Part shown: positions 9,827-19,735 of the stretch, piece by piece
Position numbering within the stretch: the first letter of the stretch is position 1
How the letters are laid out: each line of letters begins with the position of its first letter
Origin: Komagataeibacter rhaeticus
GTDB lineage: Bacteria; Pseudomonadota; Alphaproteobacteria; Acetobacterales; Acetobacteraceae
Assembly (NCBI RefSeq): GCF_003207855.1
Contig: NZ_NKTZ01000004.1
Location: forward strand, 124,001-188,000
Direction: 5' to 3'
DNA length: 64,000 nt
Notes under the pieces: model-generated
Database searches by the model: none
What the model was told of the DNA's origin: nothing
Seen by the model: the letters and a program-made list of their open reading frames with translations, nothing else
Position numbers and translations under genes: made by a program

Positions 9827-11278
9827 ATGTCGCTGCCTACCATTCTGGTCGCCGATGATGACCGTTCGATCCGCACCGTGCTCAGCCAGGCGCTGGGGCG
9901 CGCGGGCTATCAGGTCCGTGCCACGGCCCAGGCCTCCACGCTGTGGCAGTGGGTGGAGGAAGGGGAGGGCGACCTTGTCATCACCGATGTGGTCATGCCC
10001 GATGAGAACGGGCTGGACCTGATCCCGCGCATCCGCCGCGTCCGCCCTGACCTGCGGGTTGTGGTCATGAGCGCCCAGTCCACGCTCATGACGGCGGTCA
10101 AGGCCACGCAGCGCGGCGCGTTCGAATACCTGCCCAAGCCGTTCGACCTCAAGGAAGTGCTGGCGGTGGTGGCGCGCGCACTGGCCACCCCCGCCGTGCC
10201 GGTGCAGCCCGCCCCCGCCCCCCAGCCCGAGGAGCAGATGTCGCTGATCGGCCGCTCGGTGGTGATGCAGGACATCTACCGCATCATCGCGCGCCTTACG
10301 ACATCGGACCTGACGGTCATGATCAGTGGTGAAAGCGGCACCGGCAAGGAACTGGTGGCGCGCGCCCTGCATGAACACGGGCGCAGGCGTGCCGGGCCGT
10401 TCGTGGCCATCAACATGGCCGCCATCCCGCGCAACCTGATCGAGAGCGAACTGTTCGGCCATGAGCGCGGTGCCTTTACGGGGGCCACATCGCGCGTGGC
10501 GGGGCGTTTCGAGCAGGCGGCGGGCGGCACGCTGTTCCTTGACGAGATCGGGGACATGCCGCCCGAGGCCCAGACCCGCCTGCTGCGCGTACTGCAGGAC
10601 GGGGAGTTCACGACCGTGGGCGGCACGCTGCCCATCCGCGCCAATGTCCGCATCATTGCCGCGACCCACAGGGACCTGCGCCAGGCGATCCGGGCCGGTA
10701 CGTTCCGCGAGGACCTGTACTACCGCCTGAACGTCGTGCCCATGCGCCTGCCCCCCCTGCGGGAGCGGGTGGAGGACATTCCCCTGCTGGCGCGGCATTT
10801 CCTGAATGCGAACGCCGAGGCGGCCGGTCCCGTGCGCGTGCTGGATGACGAGGCGATGGCCCGGCTCCAGTCCTATCGCTGGCCGGGCAACGTGCGTGAG
10901 CTGGAAAACCTCATGCGTCGCATTACCGCCCTGCACCCGCAGGAAGGCATCGGGGCGGATATCATCGCCGCCGAACTGGCGGAGGCCGGAAGCCCGGCCC
11001 CACAGGGCGACGGCATGATGGGCGGGCAGGGCGAGACCCTGGCCGAGGCGGTGGAGCGGCACCTGCGCCGCTTCCTGGCATCGGGGCAGGAGGGCATGCC
11101 GATGAGCGATATCTATGACAAGGTGATTGCCGAGGTCGAACGCCCGCTGATTTCCATGACGCTTGCCGCAACACGGGGCAACCAGATCCGGGCGGCGGCC
11201 ATGCTGGGGCTGAACCGCAATACCCTGCGCAAGAAGATCCGGGATCTGGACATTCCCGTCGTGCGCGGCGGCGCATGA
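9827..11278 (+). CDS. ntrC: Nitrogen regulator NtrC, sigma-54 activator
   Basis: The 483-residue response regulator has a receiver domain (about 5-120, phospho-acceptor Asp54 in VITDVVMP), a sigma-54 AAA+ domain (about 140-380) and a Fis-type helix-turn-helix at the C-terminus ([20 protein letters not shown]). Walker A is GESGTGKE, and the sigma-54-contacting loop GAFTGA is intact at about 220-225, so it should be a true sigma-54 activator. It is expected to control glutamine synthetase, ammonium transport and nitrogen assimilation genes. The stop overlaps the ntrY start (ATGA). Confidence 0.95.
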   Translation: MSLPTILVADDDRSIRTVLSQALGRAGYQVRATAQASTLWQWVEEGEGDLVITDVVMPDENGLDLIPRIRRVRPDLRVVVMSAQSTLMTAVKATQRGAFEYLPKPFDLKEVLAVVARALATPAVPVQPAPAPQPEEQMSLIGRSVVMQDIYRIIARLTTSDLTVMISGESGTGKELVARALHEHGRRRAGPFVAINMAAIPRNLIESELFGHERGAFTGATSRVAGRFEQAAGGTLFLDEIGDMPPEAQTRLLRVLQDGEFTTVGGTLPIRANVRIIAATHRDLRQAIRAGTFREDLYYRLNVVPMRLPPLRERVEDIPLLARHFLNANAEAAGPVRVLDDEAMARLQSYRWPGNVRELENLMRRITALHPQEGIGADIIAAELAEAGSPAPQGDGMMGGQGETLAEAVERHLRRFLASGQEGMPMSDIYDKVIAEVERPLISMTLAATRGNQIRAAAMLGLNRNTLRKKIRDLDIPVVRGGA

Positions 11279-13542
11279 CCACGTCCGTCCCGCCACGGTC
11301 CGGCACGGCCTACCGGCTGGCGCGGCGCATGCTGGACATGCTGGTGCGCCGCAACGTGGCGCTGGTTCTGGTGCTGCTGGCGCTGGTGCTGGGGGTTGCG
11401 ACCTTTGTGGTCCTGTCGGGCGGCAAATCGCTGGCCAACCACCCGCAGATCCAGGCGCTGGTCTTCATCCTCAATTTCCTCGTGCTGCTGCTGCTGGCCA
11501 CGTCACTGACCGAAAAGGTGGGCCGCGTGCTGGCCGAGCGCCGCAGCGGGCTGGCGGGGGCGCGGCTGCATGTGCGGCTGGTCACGCTGTTCGGCATCGT
11601 GGCCGTGGCGCCGACCATCGTGGTGGGGACGTTCGCCGCCGTGTTCTTCCACTATGGCATCCAGATCTGGTTCAGTGACCGGGTGAACACGGCGATGAAC
11701 GAGGCGCTGGAGACCTCGCGCGGCTACCTGCAGGAACATAACGCCAATATCCGCACGGAAGCCTTCTCGCTCGCCAACTATCTGGTCAGCGCCCAGAATG
11801 CGCTGGCGGGATCGGGCAACGACCTGCTGCATGATCCCGACGCGCTTTCGCAGGTGCTGGATTCGCAGGCGACGCTGCGCGGGCTGGACGTGGCGGTGGT
11901 GTATGATCCCTTCACCAATTCGGTCGTGGCGTCGGGCGGGTTGATGGGCCGGACGGCCAACCTCAAGGACCTGCCGCCGCCTGCCGCCACGCTGATGGCG
12001 CGCACGAACGAGATCGCGATCCTGGATTCCCCCGATGAAAAGACGGTTCGCGCGGTGGTGACGCTGGGCGATACGCCGCCGCTCATGCTCATGATCGCCC
12101 GCCCCGTGGACCCCGACATCCTGGAACACATGCACCGCACCGAACAGGTGGTGGCCGACTACCAGCGCCTGAACGGCAACCGCGCCAAGATCCAGTTCAC
12201 CTTCGTGCTGATCTTTGCGCTGGTGGCGGTGCTGGTGCTGGGGGCGGCCATCCTGATCGGGCTCATGCTGGCCAACCAGATCGTGCGCCCGCTGGGGCTG
12301 CTTATCCTGGCGTCCGAGCGGGTGAGCAAGGGCAACCTGGACAGCAACGTACCCGAAGGCGACAGGGATGACGAGGTCTCGAGCCTGTCGCGCGCCTTCA
12401 ACCGCATGACCTCCCAGCTGGCCAGCCAGCGCGCGGAACTGGTCAACGCCACCAACCAGATCAATGAACGCCGCAGGTTTACCGAAGCCGTGCTGTCCGG
12501 TGTGTCGGCCGGTGTGATCGGGCTGGACGCGCAGGGCGTGATCGAACTGCCCAACCGCGCCGCCAGCGTGCTGCTGCATCGTGACATGGCCGAATGCATC
12601 GGCCAGCCACTGGGGGCGGTCGTGCCGGAACTGGCCGGGATGCTTGACCGCGTGGTGCATGACGGCGCGCGTGAACTGACTGGGGAGGTACAGGTGCTGG
12701 CCGGTGGGCGTGCGTGTACCCTGCTGGTCCGAATCGGCGCCGAAATACAGGCCAGCCTGAATGGCGACGTGGCGGGGGGGTATGTGGTTACCTTTGATGA
12801 CATAACAGCCCTGCAGGTTGCGCAGCGCAAGGCGGCCTGGGCCGACGTGGCGCGCCGCATCGCCCATGAGATCAAGAACCCGCTGACCCCCATCCAGCTT
12901 GGTGCCGAGCGGCTCAAGCGCCGCTTCCTGCGCGAGATCACGTCCGACCCCGATACCTTCGTGCAGTGCGTGGACACCATCATCCGCCATGTGGGGGATA
13001 TCGGGCGGATGGTGGATGAATTCTCCGCCTTCGCGCGCATGCCCCAGCCGGTGATGCGGATGGAGGACCTGTCGCGCATCGTGCGGGAGGCGCTGATCCT
13101 CCAGCGCAACGCCCATCCTGAAATTGTGTACGAGGTCACGCTGCCCGACCGGGGGCCGCAGGTGCGCTGCGACCGCCGGCTGATCGGCCAGGCGCTGACA
13201 AACCTGTTGCAGAATGCGGCCGACGCCATAGCCATGCGCCGCCCGCAGCAGCCCGCGGGCGGGGATGGCGTGATCGGTACGATCCGTATTACATTGCGGC
13301 AGGCCGATCCGAACGTGCTCCTGATTGTCGAGGATGACGGAATCGGGCTGCCAGTTGAGGATCGTGCCCGGCTGACCGAACCCTATGTGACGCACAAGCC
13401 CAAGGGCACCGGCCTTGGCCTTGCGATCGTCAAGAAGATTCTTGAAGATCATGGCGGCACCATCGGGCTGGAGGATCGTGCCGGAGCCAGGGGAGCTGTA
13501 TCGACGTTGATCTTGCCGATAAAGGATGACCATGGGGCATGA
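11275..13542 (+). CDS. ntrY: Membrane-bound sensor kinase NtrY
   Basis: The 755-residue kinase has three hydrophobic segments near the N-terminus (about 24-45, 60-82 and 98-123), an extracytoplasmic sensor region (about 125-300) and a fourth membrane segment (about 303-330). HAMP (about 330-385), PAS (about 400-510), DHp with [20 protein letters not shown] (His about 529) and HATPase ([24 protein letters not shown]) domains follow. NtrY pairs with NtrX in nitrogen, redox and envelope regulation in alphaproteobacteria. It overlaps ntrC by 4 bp and ntrX by about 11 bp. Confidence 0.94.
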   Translation: MTTSVPPRSGTAYRLARRMLDMLVRRNVALVLVLLALVLGVATFVVLSGGKSLANHPQIQALVFILNFLVLLLLATSLTEKVGRVLAERRSGLAGARLHVRLVTLFGIVAVAPTIVVGTFAAVFFHYGIQIWFSDRVNTAMNEALETSRGYLQEHNANIRTEAFSLANYLVSAQNALAGSGNDLLHDPDALSQVLDSQATLRGLDVAVVYDPFTNSVVASGGLMGRTANLKDLPPPAATLMARTNEIAILDSPDEKTVRAVVTLGDTPPLMLMIARPVDPDILEHMHRTEQVVADYQRLNGNRAKIQFTFVLIFALVAVLVLGAAILIGLMLANQIVRPLGLLILASERVSKGNLDSNVPEGDRDDEVSSLSRAFNRMTSQLASQRAELVNATNQINERRRFTEAVLSGVSAGVIGLDAQGVIELPNRAASVLLHRDMAECIGQPLGAVVPELAGMLDRVVHDGARELTGEVQVLAGGRACTLLVRIGAEIQASLNGDVAGGYVVTFDDITALQVAQRKAAWADVARRIAHEIKNPLTPIQLGAERLKRRFLREITSDPDTFVQCVDTIIRHVGDIGRMVDEFSAFARMPQPVMRMEDLSRIVREALILQRNAHPEIVYEVTLPDRGPQVRCDRRLIGQALTNLLQNAADAIAMRRPQQPAGGDGVIGTIRITLRQADPNVLLIVEDDGIGLPVEDRARLTEPYVTHKPKGTGLGLAIVKKILEDHGGTIGLEDRAGARGAVSTLILPIKDDHGA

Positions 13543-14923
13543 AATCCTGATCGTCGATGACGAGCCGGACATACGGCTCCTTATCGAAGGTATTCTCGCC
13601 GATGAAGGGTACGAGACGCGGCTGGCCGCGGATTCGGATTCCGCCATCGCCGCGTTCAGGGAGCGCAGGCCCTCGCTTGTGGTGCTGGATGTCTGGCTGC
13701 AGGGGTCGCGGCTGGACGGGCTGGGCATCCTTAACGTGCTGCACAAGGAAGAGCCGTCCATCCCGGTCATCATGATATCGGGGCACGGCACCATCGAGAC
13801 CGCCGTTGCCGCCCTTCAGCATGGCGCGTACGACTTCATTGAAAAACCCTTCCAGGCCGACCGGCTGCTGGTGGTGGTGCGCCGGGCGCTGGAGGCCTCG
13901 CGCCTTGCGCGCGAGAACGCGGAACTGCGCCTGCTGGCGGGTTCCGGCACGGTGCTGGAGGGAAAGAGTGCCGCCATCGTGGCCGTGCGCAACCAGATCG
14001 ACCGCGTGGCGCCCACCGGCTCACGCGTGCTGATATCGGGGGCGGCGGGCACAGGAAAGGAAGTGGCGGCAAGGATGATCCATGCCAGTTCCCGCCGGGC
14101 GGAGGGACCGTTCATAGCGCTGAACTGCGCCACCCTTGCGCCGGGCCGCTTCGAGGAGGAACTGTTCGGCACGGAAGGCGGCGATGACGGCACGGGCCGG
14201 CGCACCGGCGTGCTGGAACGCGCCCATGGCGGCACGCTGGTGCTGGATGAAGTGTCCGACATGCCGCTGGAAACGCAGGGCAAGATCGTGCGCGCGTTGC
14301 AGGACCAGACGTTCGAGCGGCTGGGTGGCGCGCGCCGGGTGAAGGTGGATGTGCGCGTGCTGGCCACCACCAACCGCGACCTGCAGTCGGAAATCGCGCT
14401 GGGTCGCTTCCGGGAAGACCTGTACTACCGCCTGGCCGTGGTGCCGCTGCGCATTCCCAGCCTGCGCGAACGGCGCGAGGACATACCCGAGCTGGCGCGC
14501 ATGTTCCTGGACCGCGCGGCCGAGACGGCGGGCCTGCCGCTGCGTGAACTGTCGGGTGACGCCATTGCCGCGTTGCAGAGCTATGAATGGCCGGGCAACG
14601 TGCGCGAACTGCGCAACCTTATGGAGCGCCTGCTGATCATGATGCCGGGCAACAGCACCGACCCCATCCGGGCCGACATGCTGCCCTCCACCGTGGGGGA
14701 GGGGGCGCCCGCCCTGCTCAAATTCGATTCTGACGAGGATGTGATGAGCCTGCCGCTGCGTGAGGCCCGTGACCTGTTCGAGACCCAGTACCTGCAGGCG
14801 CAGCTGTTGCGCTTCGGGGGGAACATCAGCCGCACGGCGGGGTTTGTGGGCATGGAGCGCAGTGCGCTGCACCGCAAGCTCAAGCAGCTGGGGGTTACAT
14901 CCGAGGACCGCAACGCGGGATGA
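13532..14923 (+). CDS. ntrX: Response regulator NtrX
   Basis: The 463-residue regulator starts [17 protein letters not shown], with a receiver whose phospho-acceptor is Asp53 (VVLDVWLQG). An AAA+ domain (about 140-380) and a Fis-type C-terminal helix-turn-helix (NISRTAGFVGMERSALHRKL) follow. Walker A is atypical (GAAGTGKE). Where NtrC has GAFTGA this protein reads TEGGDDGTGRRTGVLER, so the sigma-54 loop is missing, as in other alphaproteobacterial NtrX. It probably regulates sigma-70-type promoters. I prefer ATG 13532 over ATG 13526 because AAGGA lies 6-7 bases before it. Confidence 0.93.
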   Translation: MGHEILIVDDEPDIRLLIEGILADEGYETRLAADSDSAIAAFRERRPSLVVLDVWLQGSRLDGLGILNVLHKEEPSIPVIMISGHGTIETAVAALQHGAYDFIEKPFQADRLLVVVRRALEASRLARENAELRLLAGSGTVLEGKSAAIVAVRNQIDRVAPTGSRVLISGAAGTGKEVAARMIHASSRRAEGPFIALNCATLAPGRFEEELFGTEGGDDGTGRRTGVLERAHGGTLVLDEVSDMPLETQGKIVRALQDQTFERLGGARRVKVDVRVLATTNRDLQSEIALGRFREDLYYRLAVVPLRIPSLRERREDIPELARMFLDRAAETAGLPLRELSGDAIAALQSYEWPGNVRELRNLMERLLIMMPGNSTDPIRADMLPSTVGEGAPALLKFDSDEDVMSLPLREARDLFETQYLQAQLLRFGGNISRTAGFVGMERSALHRKLKQLGVTSEDRNAG

Positions 14924-15047
14924 GCTTTTGCCCGTCAGGCGCATGCCTGCTAGACAACGAACTGTGATACGGACGGTGGCAACGCCGTAGCATGACACGC
15001 GACTGTGCCGTGTACCCCGCCCAACAAGTAACAAGTAAGGCCCTGCC

Positions 15048-15332
15048 GTGGCAAAAGAACCTTCGCAGAATGTACAGGACGTGTTCCTCAACCACGTCCG
15101 CCGGTCCAAGACGCCGGTTACCATTTTCCTCGTCAACGGGGTCAAGCTCCAGGGCATCATCACCTGGTTTGACAATTTCTCCGTCCTGCTGCGGCGCGAC
15201 GGGCATACGCAGCTGGTCTACAAGCACGCGATCAGTACCGTCATGCCGGCCACCCCGGTCAGCCTGTTCGAACCCGCCGCCGAGACCGAGGCGACAGAAG
15301 ACCGCACGGCCACGGATGGCAGCCTGTCGTGA
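15048..15332 (+). CDS. hfq: RNA chaperone Hfq
   Basis: The 94-residue Sm-like protein has Sm1 ([20 protein letters not shown], then the F-D-N-F-S-V-L-L strand) and Sm2 (YKHAIST) complete by residue 68, followed by a short acidic tail. It forms hexamers that bind small RNAs and mRNAs. The start is GTG at 15048, with TAAGG 7 bases upstream. A 124-bp gap after ntrX leaves room for its own promoter, although the gene order is the usual ntrX-hfq-hflX. Its stop overlaps the hflX start (GTGA). Confidence 0.96.
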   Translation: MAKEPSQNVQDVFLNHVRRSKTPVTIFLVNGVKLQGIITWFDNFSVLLRRDGHTQLVYKHAISTVMPATPVSLFEPAAETEATEDRTATDGSLS

Positions 15333-16639
15333 CGGCGGGGCAGCCTTCTTCTGCCACGCGGGCCGCGGTCATCCTGCCGTGGGAGCGACCCGACCGGCAT
15401 GATGACGCCCGTGCCGCCGAAGCCCGGCTGGAGGAAGCCGTGGGTCTTGCCGCCTCCATCGGGCTGGTGGTGGTGTGCCAGGCGGTGCTGCTGCTGCGCG
15501 CGCGCAGGCCAGCCACCCTGCTGGGGGGCGGGCAGGTCGAGTCGCTCAAGGAAACGGTGAAGGCCGACAACATCACCGTTGTCATCATCGACTCCCGCCT
15601 GACCCCGGTGCAGCAGCGTAACCTGGAGCGCGCGCTGGGCTGCAAGGTCATTGACCGGACCGCGCTGATCCTTGACATCTTTGGCGAGCGCGCGGCAACG
15701 CGTGAGGGCACGCTGCAGGTCGAGCTGGCCCATCTGGAATACCAGCGCAGCCGTCTGGTGCGCACATGGACCCACCTTGAGCGCCAGCGCGGTGGCTTCG
15801 GCTTCCTTGGTGGCCCCGGCGAGACCCAGATCGAGGCCGACCGCCGCATGATCGGGGACCGGATCGTCCGCCTCAAGCGCGAGCTGGAACAGGTGCGCCG
15901 CACCCGTGGCCTGCACCGGCAGGCCCGCCGCCGCGTGCCGTTCCCCATCGTGGCGCTTGTGGGCTACACCAATGCGGGCAAGTCCACCCTGTTCAACGCC
16001 CTGACCGGCGCCAGCGTGTATGCGCAGGACCAGCTGTTCGCCACGCTGGACCCCACCATGCGCGGTATCCAGCTGCCATCGGGGCGGCGGGTGATCCTGT
16101 CCGACACCGTGGGCTTCATCAGCGACCTGCCCACCGAACTGATCGCCGCCTTCCGCGCCACGCTGGAAGAGGTGGCGGAGGCCGACATCATCCTGCATGT
16201 GCGCGATGTCTCGCATCCCGACAGCGCCTCCCAGCGCCAGGACGTGATCGAGGTGCTGGAGGGCATGGCGCGTAACGGCACGATCGAGGAAGACTGGCAG
16301 GGCCGTGTCATCGAGGTGCTGAACAAGGCGGATCTGGTGGGCGGGCGTGAGGCCGTGGGCGCGCGGCCGGGCAATGTGGTCATTTCCGCCATTACCGGCG
16401 ACGGGCTACCCGACCTGCTGGCCGCGATTGACGAGCGCATGACGCGTGCGATGGAAGTCGCGCTGTACCGCGTGCCCCTGACGGAAGGGGCGGCGATGGC
16501 ATGGCTGTACGAGCATGGGGAAGTCACCGCGCGCACGGATGGGGAACAGGGGGCGGACATGACCGTGCGCCTTTCCCCCGCCAACCGGGCGCGTTTCGAG
16601 ATGCAGTTCGGCCGCGTCGTGACCTGTCAGACACTGTAG
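15329..16639 (+). CDS. hflX: Ribosome-associated GTPase HflX
   Basis: The 436-residue protein has the HflX N-terminal domain (about 20-120), a coiled linker with [13 protein letters not shown] (about 167-179) and a TrmE-Era-like G domain. G1 is GYTNAGKST (about 212-220), G3 [10 protein letters not shown] (about 255-264) and G4 NKAD (about 332-335). HflX splits stalled 70S ribosomes, especially in stress. The GTG start overlaps the hfq stop. It is the last gene of the superoperon; a strong hairpin follows 4 bp after the stop. Confidence 0.95.
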   Translation: MTAGQPSSATRAAVILPWERPDRHDDARAAEARLEEAVGLAASIGLVVVCQAVLLLRARRPATLLGGGQVESLKETVKADNITVVIIDSRLTPVQQRNLERALGCKVIDRTALILDIFGERAATREGTLQVELAHLEYQRSRLVRTWTHLERQRGGFGFLGGPGETQIEADRRMIGDRIVRLKRELEQVRRTRGLHRQARRRVPFPIVALVGYTNAGKSTLFNALTGASVYAQDQLFATLDPTMRGIQLPSGRRVILSDTVGFISDLPTELIAAFRATLEEVAEADIILHVRDVSHPDSASQRQDVIEVLEGMARNGTIEEDWQGRVIEVLNKADLVGGREAVGARPGNVVISAITGDGLPDLLAAIDERMTRAMEVALYRVPLTEGAAMAWLYEHGEVTARTDGEQGADMTVRLSPANRARFEMQFGRVVTCQTL

Positions 16640-16642
16640 GGG

Positions 16643-16663
16643 CCTGCCATGGCGCATGGCAGG
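16643..16663 (+). terminator. Hairpin after hflX (possible terminator without U tract)
   Basis: A perfect 9-bp inverted repeat CCTGCCATG / CATGGCAGG with a GCG loop starts 4 bp after the hflX stop. No T run follows, so rho-dependent termination or 3'-end protection is as likely as intrinsic termination. Confidence 0.4.
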
Positions 16664-16748
16664 GCGGCCCGGGGATGGAAAACCGGTGCCCGCTGGCGCA
16701 GGATTGTACACCGGATGAAGGACTGACACGCAAGGCGCGGAGGCTGCA

Positions 16749-17585
16749 ATGACGGAACGGATCACACTGGCGGACATGCGCGCGGTGGTACGGATGATGC
16801 GGGGGGCGGCCCGCCGTCATGTCATGCCCTCCTTCCGCTGCCTTGACCGTACCGACATCCGCGCCAAGAGCGGCCCGCTGGACATCGTGACCGTGGCGGA
16901 TGAAGCCACGGAACGGGACCTGACCACAGCCCTGCAGGCGGCATGGCCCGCGGCACTGGTGGTGGGGGAGGAAGCGGTGGCGGCCGACCCCGCGATTCTG
17001 GACGGGCTTGCCACGGCGGGACTGGCCTTCGTGATCGACCCGATTGATGGCACGGCCAATTACGCGGCGGGCGTGCCGCTGTTCGGTGTCATGGTTTCGG
17101 TCGTTGTGGACGGGCAGGCGGCTGGCGGTGCGATCCTTGATCCTGTCTGTGATGTCGCGGCGTTTGCCGCCCACGGGCAGGGGGCGTGGCTGGAAGAGGG
17201 CGGCGGCATCACGCGGCCGCTGCATGTGGCGCCCCCCGTGCCCGCGCGCGAGATGGCGGGCAATGCGTCCTGGCGCTACCTGCCGCCCGATCTGCGCGAC
17301 GTGGTGACGCATAACCTGCCCAGGGTGGCGGGTTCATGGGATTTCCGCTGTGCGGCGCATGAATACCTGATGCTGGTGGACGGGCGCTGCCATTTCCTGC
17401 TGTTCAACCGTACCCTGCCATGGGACCATCTGGCAGGCTGGCTGATCCATGCGGAGGCTGGCGGCTACAGCGCGCATTTTGATGGCAGCCCCTACCGCGT
17501 GACCGACCGCAGCGGCGGCCTGCTCTATGCGCCGGACCGCGAAAGCTGGCAGGCGCTGCGCGACCTGCTGCTGACACCGGGCTGA
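16749..17585 (+). CDS. Inositol monophosphatase-family phosphatase
   Basis: The 278-residue protein has the metal-binding signatures of the Mg-dependent phosphatase family: KSGPLDIVTVADEATE (about 38-53), VVGEE (about 73-77), DPIDGTANY (about 97-105) and PWDHLAGWLIHAEAGG (about 219-234). Members dephosphorylate inositol phosphates, histidinol phosphate (HisN) or related sugars. Genes for histidine (hisZ), serine and arginine synthesis lie nearby but not in the same operon, so the substrate is open. The gene starts 109 bp after hflX. Confidence 0.85.
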   Translation: MTERITLADMRAVVRMMRGAARRHVMPSFRCLDRTDIRAKSGPLDIVTVADEATERDLTTALQAAWPAALVVGEEAVAADPAILDGLATAGLAFVIDPIDGTANYAAGVPLFGVMVSVVVDGQAAGGAILDPVCDVAAFAAHGQGAWLEEGGGITRPLHVAPPVPAREMAGNASWRYLPPDLRDVVTHNLPRVAGSWDFRCAAHEYLMLVDGRCHFLLFNRTLPWDHLAGWLIHAEAGGYSAHFDGSPYRVTDRSGGLLYAPDRESWQALRDLLLTPG

Positions 17586-17593
17586 AAACAGAA

Positions 17594-17670
17594 GGAAGTT
17601 TTTGGTGAAGCTTTTTTCAAAAAGCTTCAAAGAACGCCGCCTTTAAAAAAGGCTGCACCCAGAAACTTCC
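17594..17670. repeat. Composite palindromic intergenic repeat, copy C
   Basis: An outer GGAAGTTT/AAACTTCC pair encloses GAAGCTTTTTTCAAAAAGCT and a CGCCTTT...AAAGGCTG arm. It begins 9 bp after the phosphatase stop and ends 24 bp before the convergent mazG stop. The second arm has lost several bases compared with copy G. Confidence 0.85.
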
Positions 17671-17693
17671 GTTCAATAAATCAATGGCCCGGT

Positions 17694-18482
17694 TCAGTCC
17701 TGTGCCGCGCGTTCGCGGCGTTTGACCGCCTGCCAGCCTTCTTCCATCGTCTTTACGTCCACATCCACAAGCGCCAGCCCACGGTCGGCCAGGTCGTGCT
17801 CGACAGCGGTAAAGCGGCGGGTGAACTTGGCGTTGGCCTGGCGCAGGCAGGCCTCGGGGTCCATGTCCAGCTTGCGGGCCAGTGTTGCCAGCGTGAACAG
17901 CACGTCGCCCAGTTCGTCGAATATCTTCTCGCGGTCGCCGCTTTCCAGCTCGACCTTCAGTTCATCAAGTTCCTCGTCCACCTTGGCCGCGACTTCGGCC
18001 ACCGTATCCCAGTCAAAGCCGGTGCGGGCGGCGCGGGCGGAAAGCTTGCGCGCGCGCAGCAGGGCGGGCAGGCCAACGGGCACGTCATCCAGCGTGCCGC
18101 CCCGGTTGCGGGCCAGTCGCTCCTGTGCCTTGCCATGCTCCCACTGGCCCGGCGTGGCCTCTGTATCGCCAAAGACATGCGGGTGGCGGCGGACCATCTT
18201 GTCACCGATCAGGGTGGCCACGGTGGCGAAGTCGAACATCCCTTTCTCGTCGGCCATCTGGGCGTGGTAGACCACCTGCAGCAGCAGGTCGCCCAGTTCG
18301 TCGGGCAGGCCGTCCCAGTCTTCGCGCGCGATGGTGTCGGCCACCTCATAGGCTTCTTCAATGGAGTAGGGCGCGATGGAGGCGAAATCCTGCGCCCGGT
18401 CCCATGGGCAGCCGGTCTGCGGGTCGCGCAGGCGGGCCATGATGTCCAGCAGGCGTTGCACGGCGGGGGCGGCATCTTGCAT
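17694..18482 (-). CDS. mazG: Nucleoside triphosphate pyrophosphohydrolase MazG
   Basis: The 262-residue protein has two MazG domains. The first carries CPWDRAQ (about 23-29), SIEEAYEVADTI (about 40-51) and DELGDLLLQVVYHAQ (about 60-74). The second carries KVDEELDELK and DELGDVLFTLATLAR. These E-x-x-E and E-x-x-D sets bind Mg. The enzyme hydrolyses NTPs and dNTPs to the monophosphate and PPi, cleaning the nucleotide pool. It is divergent from argC across about 100 bp and convergent with the phosphatase gene. Confidence 0.94.
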   Translation of the reverse strand: MQDAAPAVQRLLDIMARLRDPQTGCPWDRAQDFASIAPYSIEEAYEVADTIAREDWDGLPDELGDLLLQVVYHAQMADEKGMFDFATVATLIGDKMVRRHPHVFGDTEATPGQWEHGKAQERLARNRGGTLDDVPVGLPALLRARKLSARAARTGFDWDTVAEVAAKVDEELDELKVELESGDREKIFDELGDVLFTLATLARKLDMDPEACLRQANAKFTRRFTAVEHDLADRGLALVDVDVKTMEEGWQAVKRRERAAQD

Positions 18483-18580
18483 GGGGCGGGTTTCCTGCCA
18501 TGTTCATGTTGCGGTCGGGCACAGCTTTTGTATAGATCGCGCACCCCAAGGCGGGAAGTTTTTATCGGGACAGGCGGAAC

Positions 18581-19516
18581 ATGGGCAGCGACGGACAGGC
18601 GACGGTCTTTATCGATGGCGAGGCGGGTACGACGGGACTGGGCATTCGTGAGCGCCTGCGCCACCTGCCGGTCACGCTGCGCTCCATCGATCCCGCCCTG
18701 CGCAAGGACCCGCGGGCCCGGCAGGCAATGATGGCGGCGGTGGACGTGGTCATCCTGTGCCTGCCCGATGCGGCGGCGCGTGAGGCGGTGGCCATGGCCG
18801 ACACCATGGGAACCGATGCCCCCCGCATTCTGGACGCCAGCACCGCGTTCCGCACCGATCCGGCATGGGTTTACGGCTTTCCGGAAATGGATGCGGCCCA
18901 GCCGGCCGCCATCCGGGCCGCGGCACGGGTGTCGAACCCCGGCTGCTACCCCACCGGGCTGATCGGGCTGCTGCGCCCGCTGGTCAATGCCGGCCTGGTC
19001 CCTGTCGACTATCCCGTATGCATCAATGCGGTCAGCGGCTATAGCGGCGGCGGCCGCAGCATGATCGAGGCCCATGAGTGTGACGGCGGCCCGGCGTTCG
19101 AACTGTACGGGCTGGGGCTTGGCCACAAGCACATGCCGGAAATGACGCTGTATGCCGGGCTGGCGCAGGCGCCCATATTCGTGCCGTCGGTCGGGCATTT
19201 CCCGCAGGGGATGATCGTATCGGTGCCGCTGCATCTGGACCGGTTGCCGGGGCGGGTGCGCATGGCCGACCTTCATGCCGCCCTTGCCGCCCATTACGCG
19301 GGTTCGGACCGCATTGCGGTGGCCGAACCCTGCGCCAAGCTGGTGGCGGATGCGCTGGCCGGGACCGACCGGATGGAACTGCGCGTGCATGGCAGTGATG
19401 ACCTGCGGCAGGTGGTACTGACCGCGCGGCTGGACAATCTGGGCAAGGGCGCATCGGGTGCGGCCTTGCAGAATCTGGCGCTTATGCTTGGGCTGGAACC
19501 GCCGCCGCCCGTGTGA
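18581..19516 (+). CDS. argC: N-acetyl-gamma-glutamyl-phosphate reductase, type 2 (ArgC)
   Basis: The 311-residue protein has the short, type 2 ArgC form. An N-terminal Rossmann region includes [14 protein letters not shown] (about 9-22), and the catalytic Cys is in SNPGCYPTG (about 121-129). [17 protein letters not shown] and a KHMPEM motif follow. It makes N-acetylglutamate semialdehyde with NADPH in arginine synthesis. The leader on the plus strand is short and divergent from mazG. A tRNA-Leu gene follows 77 bp after the stop. Confidence 0.93.
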   Translation: MGSDGQATVFIDGEAGTTGLGIRERLRHLPVTLRSIDPALRKDPRARQAMMAAVDVVILCLPDAAAREAVAMADTMGTDAPRILDASTAFRTDPAWVYGFPEMDAAQPAAIRAAARVSNPGCYPTGLIGLLRPLVNAGLVPVDYPVCINAVSGYSGGGRSMIEAHECDGGPAFELYGLGLGHKHMPEMTLYAGLAQAPIFVPSVGHFPQGMIVSVPLHLDRLPGRVRMADLHAALAAHYAGSDRIAVAEPCAKLVADALAGTDRMELRVHGSDDLRQVVLTARLDNLGKGASGAALQNLALMLGLEPPPPV

Positions 19517-19593
19517 TATAGCGGGTCCGCAAGACGTCCCTGGACTGATTGCCGTGGTCTCCCGTCCCCTGTCTGGGGGTGGGGTGCGCGTAT

Positions 19594-19677
19594 GCGAGAG
19601 TGACGGAACGGTAGACGTAGTCGACTCAAAATCGACCGCCGCAAGGCATGGGGGTTCGAATCCCCCCTCTCGTACCA
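19594..19677 (+). tRNA. tRNA-Leu (anticodon CAA)
   Basis: An 84-nt class II tRNA. The acceptor stem is GCGAGAG/CTCTCGT, and the encoded CCA follows discriminator A. The anticodon stem GTCGA/TCGAC closes a CTCAAAA loop (anticodon CAA, reads UUG). A short variable arm CGCC...GGC and a T arm GGGGG-TTCGAAT-CCCCC are present. The first acceptor pair is G-U. Confidence 0.93.
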
Positions 19678-19735
19678 GTCTGGCGCACCGGCATCCCGGT
19701 GTTGCTGCCCCGCTGCCCGTGTCGCGAACAGGACG

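Noticed and set aside
8570-11296. A 908-codon open frame on the minus strand.
   Set aside because: It is antisense to ntrB and ntrC, has a His/Gln/Arg-rich composition typical of GC-rich shadow frames, and shows no domain.
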